64,000 nucleotides of DNA from Faecalicatena faecalis (lineage in GTDB: Bacteria > Bacillota > Clostridia > Lachnospirales > Lachnospiraceae), in assembly GCF_012524165.2 (NCBI RefSeq), contig NZ_JABACJ020000013.1, positions 62,001-126,000 of the forward strand. Reading direction: 5' to 3'. Under the pieces are notes generated by a model. The model saw nothing but the letters and a program-made list of their open reading frames with translations. It ran no database searches and was not told where the DNA came from. How positions within the stretch are numbered: position 1 is the first letter of the stretch; each line of letters starts with the position of its first letter. Shown here one piece after another: positions 44,281 through 52,189 of the stretch. The position numbers and the translations under genes are program-made.

Positions 44281-44326
44281 TCAAAAGTCCTCCTTTCCGG
44301 GCAGACTTAAAGGCGTCCACCTCCAA

Positions 44327-44360
44327 TTTCCACTGGAGATGAACGCCTGATTTGAGCGGA
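44327..44360 (-). repeat. Repeated intergenic leader element, copy 2
   Basis: Same two blocks and 6-nt gap as copies at 15974 and 48843. Here the hairpin stem is CTCCAGT/ATTGGAG (a G-T pair replaces G-C), and outer arms GGCGT/ACGCC extend it. The compensatory or pairing-preserving change suggests the RNA structure matters. Confidence 0.7.
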
Positions 44361-44366
44361 CGATTT

Positions 44367-46355
44367 TTAATCTTTTTTGTAGAAGGGCGTGGTGTAACCG
44401 TCTGCGCGGAGCTTCAGGCCTTCTGCCCACGGCGGAGTCCTGCCCATCTGTTCACAGAGAACGTCAAGTGACATGCGAGGGTCTGCTTCGATGACCAGTT
44501 CGTCGTGAATATGCATGACGATGGAGCAGCAGCGCAGCGTCTTCATGGCATAGCAGAGAATGTCGCGGGAGGTTGCCTGCACGATATTTTCCACGAATTT
44601 CGGCCCGTATGAATCGAGCCGTTCCCATTTTTTCGTGCTGCCGATGCCCTCATAGGTAATACACTCGCTTCCGAATTTATTCGTACCGACCTTTGGCTTC
44701 ACATAGGCGAGGTTCCGTCCGGAGGGCAGCGTAATAAAGAGCATCCCGGAGCGGCAGGAGAAGGTAAGCCCATAGCTGCTGGTTGTGTGTTTATACTTCA
44801 CAGCCTCCATGACAGCGCGGTCGACATCCCACCAGAATTTTACGATGTTGGGATTTGTCTGCCTCCATGCGTCCACCAGAGGAGGAAGCTCATCCTCGGA
44901 AAGTCCCATCTCTATAGCGCCCATTGCCTTTAAGGCTCCGACCGAGCCGCCGTAGCCGAGCGCGAGTTCCGCGATTTTGCCTTTTTGACGCAGATGGCCG
45001 TTAATGCCATGCTTCTCAACCGGAACATGGAACATCTGACTGGCACTGGCGCAGTAGATGTCACCTCCGGTTTCAAAGACTTTTTGACGCCACGTCTCAC
45101 CGGCATACCACGCGATGACTCTTGCTTCGATGGCACTGAAGTCGGAAACATAAAACTGCGTACCGTCTTTCGGGATGAACGCTGTCCGGATCAGTTGAGA
45201 GAGGGTGTCCGGGGCGTCTTCATATAAGAGTTTCACGGCATCAAAGTCGCCAGATTTTACAAGAGCGCGTGCGTCGGCCAGATCCGGGAGATGATTTTGC
45301 GGGAGGTTTTGTAATTGTATAAGCCTGCCTGCCCAGCGTCCGGTACGATTAGCGCCGTAAAATGCAAACATGCCGCGAGCCCTGCCGTCATCACAGACCG
45401 CACGCTCCATCGTTTGATATTTCTTGACGGAGGATTTGGCAAGCTGCTGTCGGAGCTCCAGAACGGTCTGAAGTTCGGGCGGAGCGGTTTTGATAAGCTC
45501 TGCCACGACTTTCTTTCCAAGGCTGTCGGTTTCGAGTCCGTTGTCAGAGAGCCACTGTTTCATTTGCTGGACGGAGTTTGGATTATCAAGTGCTGTCATA
45601 TCTTTCATGGCAGCAGTCAGTTCTGACCGGGAGCGGGAGTCCATTTCGATGGCTTCTTTTACCAGATCCATATCGAGTCGGACACCACGATCGTTGATTT
45701 CCTGATCGATATGGTATTCATCCCAGACCTCCTCCGGCACAGGGAATTTGGCAAGACGATCCTTAATGCCAATCTCGGTCTCTACATCTCTGATATTATA
45801 TTTTTTGAAGGCTTCCCACTTGTCCGGCGCATTAAAAGGGTGGTTCCTTGTGCGACCGCCGTTTGCTTTCGTCGGAGCGCAGGGCACGGAGAAGTATTTG
45901 ATCAGGTCTTTTCCCTCCGTGAGTTTCTGTTTTTCAAGACCGAGGACGGCACCGACGCCTTCCAGAGAAAGCGGCAGTCCCATTGTTGCCGCCCAGACCA
46001 TAGAGCAGCGCCAGCTTTCCGGATTTAAGAAGCGTGCGCATTCGGTCGAGAGAGGGTGGTTATCATGGAAGGGATCAAGGCTTACTCCAAGATCACGGAG
46101 ATATCGTGACAAGCACACCCGTTCAAAATTTGCGTTGAAAGCCCATTTGATGACAGTATCATCAGTCAGAGCATCTATAATTTTCTGTGGCAGGTGCTCT
46201 CCCTGTGCAAGGTCAATGACCGTCACCTCGGAGCCGTCGGCACTGTAGCCGAACAGTAGTATCTCAAAATCCGGTGACTCGGCATATTTATATACGCCGC
46301 ACTTGGATAGGTTCACGTCGCTGTAGGTTTCGATATCAATACTGAGTGTTTGCAT
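44367..46355 (-). CDS. Phage family A DNA polymerase
   Basis: 662 residues with 3'-5' exonuclease and polymerase domains. Exonuclease: LSIDIETYSDVNL (Exo I) and WAFNANFERVCLSRY (Exo II). Polymerase motif A is VSDFSAIEARVIAWYA, motif B falls around KGKIAELALGYGGSVGALKA, and motif C is MHIHDELVIEADP. No 5'-3' exonuclease. It replicates phage DNA together with the P4-type primase. No clear inactivation. Confidence 0.95.
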   Translation of the reverse strand: MQTLSIDIETYSDVNLSKCGVYKYAESPDFEILLFGYSADGSEVTVIDLAQGEHLPQKIIDALTDDTVIKWAFNANFERVCLSRYLRDLGVSLDPFHDNHPLSTECARFLNPESWRCSMVWAATMGLPLSLEGVGAVLGLEKQKLTEGKDLIKYFSVPCAPTKANGGRTRNHPFNAPDKWEAFKKYNIRDVETEIGIKDRLAKFPVPEEVWDEYHIDQEINDRGVRLDMDLVKEAIEMDSRSRSELTAAMKDMTALDNPNSVQQMKQWLSDNGLETDSLGKKVVAELIKTAPPELQTVLELRQQLAKSSVKKYQTMERAVCDDGRARGMFAFYGANRTGRWAGRLIQLQNLPQNHLPDLADARALVKSGDFDAVKLLYEDAPDTLSQLIRTAFIPKDGTQFYVSDFSAIEARVIAWYAGETWRQKVFETGGDIYCASASQMFHVPVEKHGINGHLRQKGKIAELALGYGGSVGALKAMGAIEMGLSEDELPPLVDAWRQTNPNIVKFWWDVDRAVMEAVKYKHTTSSYGLTFSCRSGMLFITLPSGRNLAYVKPKVGTNKFGSECITYEGIGSTKKWERLDSYGPKFVENIVQATSRDILCYAMKTLRCCSIVMHIHDELVIEADPRMSLDVLCEQMGRTPPWAEGLKLRADGYTTPFYKKD

Positions 46356-46367
46356 AGATTTTCACCT

Positions 46368-46405
46368 CAATTCAAACAAGCGGCTTAAGATCACTCCTAA
46401 GCCGC
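46368..46405 (-). terminator. Possible terminator before the polymerase gene
   Basis: On the - strand GCGGCTTAGG (46404-46395) pairs with CTTAAGCCGC (46389-46380) with one G-T pair or mismatch, followed by TTGTTTG. Weak T-run. Confidence 0.45.
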
Positions 46406-46419
46406 CTGCCGGTACTGGA

Positions 46420-46611
46420 TTATTTCAGGGATTCCATACGCTTGATATGGTATTCGTCGTCCTGCGCGGCCTTTTTCTCCTCGCGTTTCTCACGCTTGAA
46501 GTCGTTGATCACCGTCTGGATGGCGACCACTGCCCAAGACAGAACTACGATGCAGAAGCATCCGATCAGGATGTTGCAGAGAAGGGATGAAATCATAACT
46601 GTGCTTTCCAT
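46420..46611 (-). CDS. Small single-pass membrane protein of the phage early region
   Basis: 63 residues: hydrophobic MISSLLCNILIGCFCIVVLS and WAVVAIQTV (about residues 6-34), followed by a strongly charged tail (NDFKREKREEKKAAQDDEYH). Possibly an inner-membrane modifier, for example superinfection exclusion. Function unknown; family not recognised. Confidence 0.6.
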   Translation of the reverse strand: MESTVMISSLLCNILIGCFCIVVLSWAVVAIQTVINDFKREKREEKKAAQDDEYHIKRMESLK

Positions 46612-46629
46612 TGTTTTGCGCTCCTTTCC

Positions 46630-47202
46630 TTAGTTGAGAAAATCTTCATCGTCGTCAGTAGCAAAGTCGGACTCAGCGCTTGCCTTGCCGCCGAGAGGCT
46701 CACCGTCACGGATCTTCTGCAGGTTGTTGAGCCCGCAGGCGATTCCCTTGTTGCCGGAAGAGTTGAAAGCATAAAACGTGATGCTGGCTCTGCCGTACAC
46801 GCCGCTGTACACTTCGGAGCGGGTGAGAATCGGATTAAGGTCTGCGTCCACGATGCCGGGTGCAGAGGTTGCATTGGCGTTGACGAAGTAGGCGTTCTTG
46901 TAGGCCTCGTCGTCCGGACGTTCTGCATCGCCATCGCGCAGAGGAGTCTTCAAAACAGAGAGCGCCGGTACGGACTTGCCGTTGCCCTTGAGCTTGGCCT
47001 CTCCCTCCTTGTAGGCAGCTTCGATAGCAGCCTGAATCTTGGCGATGGTCTTGGTGTCGGACTTCGGGATAATGAGGCTCACGCTGTACTTGGGTGTGCC
47101 GCCGTTGATAGACTTCGGCTCCCAGACGTTTGCATAGCTCCAGCGAGTGTCAACACCGGTGATAACCTTCATGGGATTGCTGATTTTTACATTTTTACTC
47201 AT
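46630..47202 (-). CDS. DUF2815 single-stranded-DNA-binding-like protein
   Basis: 190 residues. VKISNPMKVITGVDTRWSYA, GTPKYSVSLIIPKSDTKTIA, GVYGRASITFYAFNSSGNKG, ending acidic (ASAESDFATDDDEDFLN), like other SSB tails. DUF2815 proteins resemble T7 gp2.5. ATG 47202 follows GGAGG. Overlaps the DUF2800 gene by 8 bp. Confidence 0.9.
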   Translation of the reverse strand: MSKNVKISNPMKVITGVDTRWSYANVWEPKSINGGTPKYSVSLIIPKSDTKTIAKIQAAIEAAYKEGEAKLKGNGKSVPALSVLKTPLRDGDAERPDDEAYKNAYFVNANATSAPGIVDADLNPILTRSEVYSGVYGRASITFYAFNSSGNKGIACGLNNLQKIRDGEPLGGKASAESDFATDDDEDFLN

Positions 47203-48334
47203 TGTCGTTTTCCTCCATAAAATCATTTTTTGCTGTATTCATGGCCGGGCGCTTGTCGCTATCCGGCACAAGTGTGGGTTTGCCCTGCGGCTTTTCAATG
47301 TAAGCCGTCAGGAGTTCATCAAAGCGGGATTTGCCGAGGAGCTTCTGCATGGCGGTGATGCCGAGCAGCTTTTTCTCATACGGGTCAAAGCCTGCTTTCT
47401 CGACCGCGTCAATGACGGCGGTCTCATTGCTGTATCTGCGGTTGCTGCGTCCTTCGACGATCTTGAAACCTGTCCATTCCTTACCAGCGAGCGCCTGCTG
47501 CAGAGCGTATTCCTTAATATCGGAAGCCCAGCTAACCAGTTCATCTACCTTGCCGAGAATGACCTCGATCTCGGTATCTGTAAGCAGTGGCGGGAGCTTG
47601 AAATCATGCTGCGCGAGTTTCAGATTCGCCTCGGCTCTGGCGCGGCACTCGTTCTTAGCCTTGCAGAAGCCGCACCATTCACCGCACAGGAAGTTCCCGT
47701 CACCGGCAAAAGCCAGATCTGCGGTAGGCTTCAATACTTCATCCGCCCAGCGATACAGGTCGTCCTTGCTGATTTCGTAGGTGCTTACGTTCTGTCGTCT
47801 CGGTTGGTAAATGGTCATGGAAACCTGATCGATGTCGTAAATGTCATCGAAAAGCTCCAAAGCGCCGAGGGCATAACACTGCATCTGCGGATTCTCCTCT
47901 GCGGAGACTAAGACGCCTAAGCCGTGCTTGTAGTCGATCACCCGGAGCGTACCGTCTGCAATGATGACGCAGTCGGCGGTTCCGAAGCCCTGTTCTACCC
48001 AGCGGGAGAAGTCAACTCGCTGTTCGATAAGGACTACCGGGTCAGCACAGGTTTCCTTGGCGGCTTCGATCTGCTCCAGCACATATTCGGCATAGCCGCT
48101 GGTGCAGTCTTCCATCTCCTCGGAATACCACTTGAGGCTGTCGGTCGGGTCTTCTGAAGGAAGTCCCAGCGCGGTTTTCAATTTGTGCTCACCAAGCGCA
48201 TGAGCATCGGTGCCTTCTGCAGCGTAGTCTGATCCTTTGTCCTCATAGGTTTCGCAGAGCCTTGCCGACGGCGGGCAGTGCAGCCACCTGTCGGAGCTGG
48301 ATGCGGACAGGATTGCGTGTGCTTTAGCTGCCAT
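47195..48334 (-). CDS. DUF2800 PD-(D/E)XK nuclease
   Basis: 379 residues. SASSSDRWLHCPPSARLCET is the N-terminal Cys motif of Cas4/RecB-like nucleases; the core has GFGTADCVIIADGTLRVIDY followed by KHGLGVLVSAEEN, and the C-terminal CGEWCGFCKAKNECRA completes an iron-sulfur-type Cys cluster. Acts next to the SSB-like DUF2815 and may recombine phage DNA. Overlaps the adjacent genes. Confidence 0.9.
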   Translation of the reverse strand: MAAKAHAILSASSSDRWLHCPPSARLCETYEDKGSDYAAEGTDAHALGEHKLKTALGLPSEDPTDSLKWYSEEMEDCTSGYAEYVLEQIEAAKETCADPVVLIEQRVDFSRWVEQGFGTADCVIIADGTLRVIDYKHGLGVLVSAEENPQMQCYALGALELFDDIYDIDQVSMTIYQPRRQNVSTYEISKDDLYRWADEVLKPTADLAFAGDGNFLCGEWCGFCKAKNECRARAEANLKLAQHDFKLPPLLTDTEIEVILGKVDELVSWASDIKEYALQQALAGKEWTGFKIVEGRSNRRYSNETAVIDAVEKAGFDPYEKKLLGITAMQKLLGKSRFDELLTAYIEKPQGKPTLVPDSDKRPAMNTAKNDFMEENDNE

Positions 48335-48653
48335 TGCCGATCACCTCCGCGCCCTTCATCAGGGCTTCGTAGTTTGCCGGGGCGATCTCCGAGAGCTTTG
48401 CGGCACCGTACTTTTTTAGCAGGGCGCGTACTTCTGCGGTATGACCGGCGCGGGACTTCTCAGCAAGGACGGCTCTTACGTCCTCCAGCTTGAGTTCAGG
48501 CTTCGATTCCTTCTTGGTGGGAGCTTCCGTGGCCTGCGCTTTGTTGTCATCGCCGGAAAACTGCTGGTAGAGCCAGTCAGCTGCGGCATTAATAGAAGCA
48601 GCAGCGGTGCGGAGCTCTTCGATGGTCTGTGCCATTTCTGCCATTTTTGACAT
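48324..48653 (-). CDS. Phage protein with SAP-like/Rrp5-like C-terminal motif
   Basis: 109 residues. N-terminal helix MSKMAEMAQTIEELRTAAAS, linker rich in Lys/Thr/Glu/Ala, and C-terminal LEDVRAVLAEKSRAGHTAEV then KYGAAKLSEIAPANY, a helical DNA-binding-like motif common in replication clusters. ATG 48653 follows AGGAGG. Overlaps the DUF2800 gene by 11 bp. Exact function unknown. Confidence 0.75.
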   Translation of the reverse strand: MSKMAEMAQTIEELRTAAASINAAADWLYQQFSGDDNKAQATEAPTKKESKPELKLEDVRAVLAEKSRAGHTAEVRALLKKYGAAKLSEIAPANYEALMKGAEVIGNGS

Positions 48654-48795
48654 TCTCTTTTCCTCCTTCCTCGGATTGGCTTGCGGCAAGGAGTGAGAGG
48701 TTCCTTGCCAGTCTGGCGGATACGTGACTGATGGAATTCAGGAGCTTGATCTCCTCGTTCACGTTGCCGCCGGTGTCTGCGTAACTGCGAATCAT
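48589..48795 (-). CDS. Small phage protein overlapping the next gene
   Basis: 68 residues: MIRSYADTGGNVNEEIKLLN, SISHVSARLARNLSLLAASQ. GAGGTG precedes the ATG at 48795. Its last 65 bp overlap the following gene in another frame. Conserved start context and a helical profile suggest it is real; overlap is unusual at this length. Function unknown. Confidence 0.55.
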   Translation of the reverse strand: MIRSYADTGGNVNEEIKLLNSISHVSARLARNLSLLAASQSEEGGKENVKNGRNGTDHRRAPHRCCFY

Positions 48796-48842
48796 CTGTT
48801 GTTCACCTCGCTTTCTGAAGGCTGTGTTCTCTTGCCTTCACC

Positions 48843-48875
48843 TTCCACTGGAGATGAACTGTCGATTTGAGCGGA
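48843..48875 (-). repeat. Repeated intergenic leader element, copy 3
   Basis: Same two blocks with the identical 6-nt gap as copies 1 and 2. Here the flank differs and the hairpin re-pairs as TTCACCTTC/TGGAGATGAA with one mismatch. Lies upstream of the 48795 gene. Confidence 0.65.
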
Positions 48876-48884
48876 GGATTTTAT

Positions 48885-48926
48885 AAAAAATTTCCGACCA
48901 CCATCCGAAAGAGGGACAGTGGCCGG
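48885..48926 (-). terminator. Terminator after the sigma-like early regulator
   Basis: On the - strand CCGGCCAC (48926-48919) pairs with GTGGTCGG (48901-48894) with one G-T pair, followed by a TTTTTT run. Separates the sigma-like gene from the early operon below. Confidence 0.65.
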
Positions 48927-48952
48927 AAAGGGTGTGGTTCGTGGTCTTAGTA

Positions 48953-49465
48953 TTACTTATCGCCGGTAATCCTGCGCAGGTCGGTGCGATATTTCTTCAT
49001 CTGATCTGCGAAGGTCTTCTGCGGGCGACCGAGTTCTCTTGCAATAGCACGGTCGGAGATGCCCTCCGGGTGATCCTTCCAAAGCTGGATGATGATATCG
49101 GCCTCCGGGTCAAGCTCACGCAGTCTGGCAAAGAGCTGCTCCAGCAGCATGCGGTCGGCGATGACTTCCTCCATCGGCTTACTGCGGTCGGGAATATAGT
49201 CGCCGAGGGTGCCGTTGCCATCAGGGAGTGGCTGATCCAGAGAAGTAATGTCGCCTGCCGCATGGTATTCGCAACCGATACAGTCGCCGTCGCACTTCCA
49301 GATAAAGCGGTAAGGACACATGCACCTGCCGTGATCCTGCTCTTTGTGGCGAATACGGTCAGCTTCCTTATAGAAGGAGTCGTGCTGTTCTTTGGTGACC
49401 GGTACCTTCTCGCCGGTGCTGCGAACGTAGATAAAATAGGTCTTCTGATTGTCGTTGTTTTGCAT
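48953..49465 (-). CDS. Sigma-70-like phage transcription regulator with Cys cluster
   Basis: 170 residues. Starts MQNNDNQKTYFIYVRSTGEK. A Cys cluster (CMCPYRF, CDGDCIGCEYH) may bind zinc. The C-terminal half resembles sigma region 4: LLEQLFARLRELDPEADIII, HPEGISDRAIARELGRPQKT. Probably switches on early or middle phage operons. ATG 49465 is preceded by AAGGAGG; that site lies within a hairpin that is part of the leader (49466-49660). Confidence 0.82.
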   Translation of the reverse strand: MQNNDNQKTYFIYVRSTGEKVPVTKEQHDSFYKEADRIRHKEQDHGRCMCPYRFIWKCDGDCIGCEYHAAGDITSLDQPLPDGNGTLGDYIPDRSKPMEEVIADRMLLEQLFARLRELDPEADIIIQLWKDHPEGISDRAIARELGRPQKTFADQMKKYRTDLRRITGDK

Positions 49466-49660
49466 AATGAAAGCCCTCCTTCGGCTTTTGCCGAAATGGA
49501 GAGCTCCAGACATGCAAAACCAGACCACAGGCGTGAGAGCATACCGAAGGATTACTCCATTTCGGCTGCACCTCACTTCCGGTGATCGGTACAGTATTTG
49601 ATTGTCATCGGTAGTCACGTGGAACCGGAAACACCCTGCGCAGATGGCTCCCACGTGCTA
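49466..49660 (-). ncRNA. Candidate structured leader RNA of the sigma-like gene
   Basis: On the transcribed strand GCCGAAATGGAG (49566-49555) and CTCCATTTCGGC (49501-49490) form a perfect 12-bp stem. The 3' arm of that stem can alternatively pair (TTCGGC/GCCGAA) with the segment just before the ribosome site, hiding it. CCTTCGG (49550-49544) is also complementary to the ribosome-site region. A further long hairpin CACGTGG(G)A(G)CC / GGTTCCACGTG (49657-49646, 49626-49616), and TTCCGGT/ACCGGAA, complete a folded region. No coding evidence. Possibly a switch or protein-responsive attenuator; no known riboswitch class recognised. Confidence 0.45.
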
Positions 49661-49796
49661 ATTACATTTTAGTCAGGAGAGAAAAAAACCAGAAAACTCG
49701 ACGAGTCGCAGAAATGCCTTGAAACAGGCGTTTTTACGAGTCTTGAATAGGGTACAGATTTTGTGAAAAGACGGCGATGGTAAGGAATATAGGCAT

Positions 49797-49860
49797 AAAA
49801 AAATCCGACTCGGCGAGTCGGAAAAATTTAAAAAACCGCACCTCCATGACGGAAGTGCGG
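49797..49860 (-). terminator. Tandem terminators after the ImmA/IrrE gene
   Basis: Two hairpins on the - strand: CCGCACTTCC/GGAGGTGCGG (49860-49851, 49845-49836) followed by TTTTTT, and TCCGACTC/GAGTCGGA (49822-49804) followed by a seven-T run. They isolate the lysogeny regulator from the early phage operon. A related palindrome, ACTCGACGAGT, lies at 49696-49706. Confidence 0.8.
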
Positions 49861-49874
49861 CAAATTAGGTCTGC

Positions 49875-51749
49875 TTACAGGCGTTGTTTGGAGCCGAGCG
49901 GCTCATAATTGTATGATTCAAGAAACTCGTTTGCATCATCAATGGACATCCCAGAGAAACCGGTAATGCAGTATTTTAATGCTTGGTGCTCATCAGATTC
50001 ATCAAATGCATGCCCGGCAAGTTGCAACAACTTTTCGGTTGTTCCAATATCAAGGTCAAGTCCTCTGCCTATAGCGACAATCGTTCTCAGACTTGGCTTT
50101 GTATCGATGTTCTTCTCGGCTTTTCGGTACACCTCTTCGCCGAGACCGGTCAAAGAACAGAAATGCGATTTACTAAGTCCGCGAGACTGCACGATCTCAA
50201 AAATGACCTCCCAGCAGGTTTTATTCACACCTGTTATCTTTCTTGCGGCACTCTGGCGCTCGAATTCTTCGCGTTTCTTTTGCAGCGCCTCGGACATCTG
50301 AACGGCGGAGGCACTTTGTTTGGAATCGTATTTTGAGGCTTTGCGCTCTCCGGTTTCACGGTGAAACAGCTCGAATGGGAAGTGTTTTTCTGCATCATCT
50401 GCCCGCAGGGACTGCCATGTAAATTGCAGGGTGCATTCATTCAGATTTGCCCATGCATAATCAGTAAGGGTCGGCTTGCCTTCATTGTTACGATCGATGT
50501 ATTGCTCGTCGTTGATAACAAAGTATCCGTCCACATACCGAAAAAGACCAGAATCAACAAGGTTGCGGAATTCGCTGCTGGTGCGATAGGCATAGAACGC
50601 ATCACGCTGGTCTAAGTATCCGTGGTATGGAGATTCTTCGTCATACTGGTAGATGATAGCAGCGTCTTTGTAGCCGGTTTCCATCATACGGATCAATGCT
50701 GATTGACGGGACACACCATAGAATTCACGCAGCTCCTCGGCAACGGAAGTGAGAATAGCTGGTTTTATAGGACTATTTTCATAATCGTATGCCTGTAGAA
50801 GCTCATCTACTTTCATTCGAAAAGTACGATATGGCATGAGAATACGAGGCGCCATATTGTTTGCCTGCCACTCCATACGTTGGATATCAGACCACTCCTC
50901 ATCTTTCTGAGGGTATGCCATATTGGAAGGACAGCGGCATGCAACGAAGTCCTGACCATAGAGGACATGTTTTATCGCTGCATACATTCGGTGCTTATAC
51001 CAGTGATAGACTTCATGGGCGATTGTGTTTTTAACGCACCCAAGATTCCGCTCCCAGAAGGTGTAGGCATCTACCAAAATGGTGCCGCGCTTTACATCGA
51101 TTGTTGTTTCTGAAACCTTAAAAAGATCATAGATGGTTGCCTTTCCTGCAGTGAAGTATATTTCTCCAAAAACACTGAAATCATCTGTGATTCGATTGCC
51201 TTGGATAATTTCAAGTCCCATATCTTTTGCAATATCAGCAATAGGGACGGCCATTGGCTTTTCCAGTGCTTCCGGGAAATATTGCTGGAGAAAAGTTGTA
51301 GCTTCATCATCCAAATCCTTTTTGTATAAGATTGGAACTATGTTCTTCGAGACAGCATGACCATCCGTTTTGCGAGGTTGGCCAGAGGTGTACCCGGAGA
51401 TATTCTTAACAGTAACAGATTCGAGTTTATCGGTTACGACCGCCACACAGGAAAGGACGAGCCATTGACTTGTTTCGTGCGATGCTGTGCCTTTGTATGT
51501 ATCTTCGGTCAGATTGATTGTGCAGCTTACGACCGCGTCAAACAGAAGGCTGTCTTCATCTATTCGGATATTCTTTGTATATTCGAGGATCATGTCCTCA
51601 AGCATGGCAGAATCCGGATTCTGAATTCTGGAATAAGATAAATTCAGGGCATAAGGATGCTCTGCAATGTATGTATAAGCTGCCTCCCACATGGGGCGGT
51701 AGCACACAGTATATATAAACTGCTCGATCTCGTTGTTATACGTTCCCAC
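49875..51749 (-). CDS. ImmA/IrrE-family metallopeptidase with C-terminal XRE-like HTH
   Basis: 624 residues. The zinc-protease motif is NTIAHEVYHWYKHRMYAA (HEVYH), with a later acidic residue likely at MEWQANNMAPRILMP, as in ImmA/IrrE. The N-terminal 200 residues are an unrecognised domain. The C-terminal 110 residues read as an HTH: VIFEIVQSRGLSKSHFCSLT, GLGEEVYRKAEKNIDTKPSL. ImmA-type peptidases cut or inactivate XRE repressors after DNA damage, so this should control excision. GTG 51749 is used because the ATG at 51815 lies upstream of the -10 box. AAAGGGAG is 10 nt upstream. Confidence 0.88.
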   Translation of the reverse strand: MGTYNNEIEQFIYTVCYRPMWEAAYTYIAEHPYALNLSYSRIQNPDSAMLEDMILEYTKNIRIDEDSLLFDAVVSCTINLTEDTYKGTASHETSQWLVLSCVAVVTDKLESVTVKNISGYTSGQPRKTDGHAVSKNIVPILYKKDLDDEATTFLQQYFPEALEKPMAVPIADIAKDMGLEIIQGNRITDDFSVFGEIYFTAGKATIYDLFKVSETTIDVKRGTILVDAYTFWERNLGCVKNTIAHEVYHWYKHRMYAAIKHVLYGQDFVACRCPSNMAYPQKDEEWSDIQRMEWQANNMAPRILMPYRTFRMKVDELLQAYDYENSPIKPAILTSVAEELREFYGVSRQSALIRMMETGYKDAAIIYQYDEESPYHGYLDQRDAFYAYRTSSEFRNLVDSGLFRYVDGYFVINDEQYIDRNNEGKPTLTDYAWANLNECTLQFTWQSLRADDAEKHFPFELFHRETGERKASKYDSKQSASAVQMSEALQKKREEFERQSAARKITGVNKTCWEVIFEIVQSRGLSKSHFCSLTGLGEEVYRKAEKNIDTKPSLRTIVAIGRGLDLDIGTTEKLLQLAGHAFDESDEHQALKYCITGFSGMSIDDANEFLESYNYEPLGSKQRL

Positions 51750-51805
51750 GGCCAGCAGACTCCCTTTCTTGAATACAAAATTTGAGAATTTAAGGATACA
51801 GACAC

Positions 51806-51834
51806 AGTATAACATAAATATGCTGATTTTTCAA
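51806..51834 (-). promoter_or_regulatory. Promoter of the ImmA/IrrE gene
   Basis: TTGAAA (51834-51829), 17-nt spacer, TATACT (51811-51806) on the - strand. Its -35 overlaps operator-like site 1, GATTTTTCAA (51825-51834). Confidence 0.75.
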
Positions 51835-51942
51835 TAGTAACGAAAGAAAATTCTTGCAAATGTGAAGAAATACTCTTGATTTTTCAAAGACTCTGTGCTA
51901 TACTGTGGAAGTACAGTGGCAAAAATCACGTTTTTGAAAATC
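51825..51942. promoter_or_regulatory. Three operator-like sites in the divergent control region
   Basis: GATTTTTCAA at 51825-51834 and 51878-51887, and GATTTTCAA in reverse at 51934-51942. The first two overlap the -35 boxes of the two divergent promoters; the third is just before the XRE ribosome site. TTGA-N4-TCAA symmetry in site 2 suits a dimeric XRE regulator. An ACTGT/ACAGT repeat at 51902-51916 is another candidate. Confidence 0.6.
51876..51904 (+). promoter_or_regulatory. Promoter of the XRE regulator and downstream defence operon
   Basis: TTGATT (51876-51881), 17-nt spacer, TATACT (51899-51904). It drives the XRE gene and probably the overlapping defence cassette genes. Confidence 0.75.
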
Positions 51943-51956
51943 GAGAGGTGACTACC

Positions 51957-52178
51957 GTGGAAGTTAGTTATAAAAAATTGTGGAAAATATTGATTGACAA
52001 AGACATGAAGAAGAAAGACTTGCAGGCAGCTGCCGGGATAAGCTGGGCTTCGGTAACCAAGCTCTCGAAGGGAGAGACAGTAAGCATGGAAGTTCTAATG
52101 AAAGTGTGTAAAACGCTGAATTGTGATATTGGGGACATCATGGAGCTAATCCCCACAGAAGAAAATGAAACTACTTGA
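51957..52178 (+). CDS. Small XRE-family (Cro/CI-like) regulator
   Basis: 73 residues, one HTH domain: VEVSYKKLWKILIDKDMKKK, DLQAAAGISWASVTKLSKGE, VSMEVLMKVCKTLNCDIGDI. The typical cI/Cro fold, likely the lysogeny repressor or regulator that binds the sites at 51825-51942 and is the target of the ImmA-type peptidase. Starts at GTG 51957 after GAGAGGTG; ATG 51876 lies in the promoter. Its stop is overlapped by the ribosome site of the next gene, so the switch and the defence genes share a transcript. Confidence 0.88.
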   Translation: MEVSYKKLWKILIDKDMKKKDLQAAAGISWASVTKLSKGETVSMEVLMKVCKTLNCDIGDIMELIPTEENETT

Positions 52179-52189
52179 GGAGTGATATG

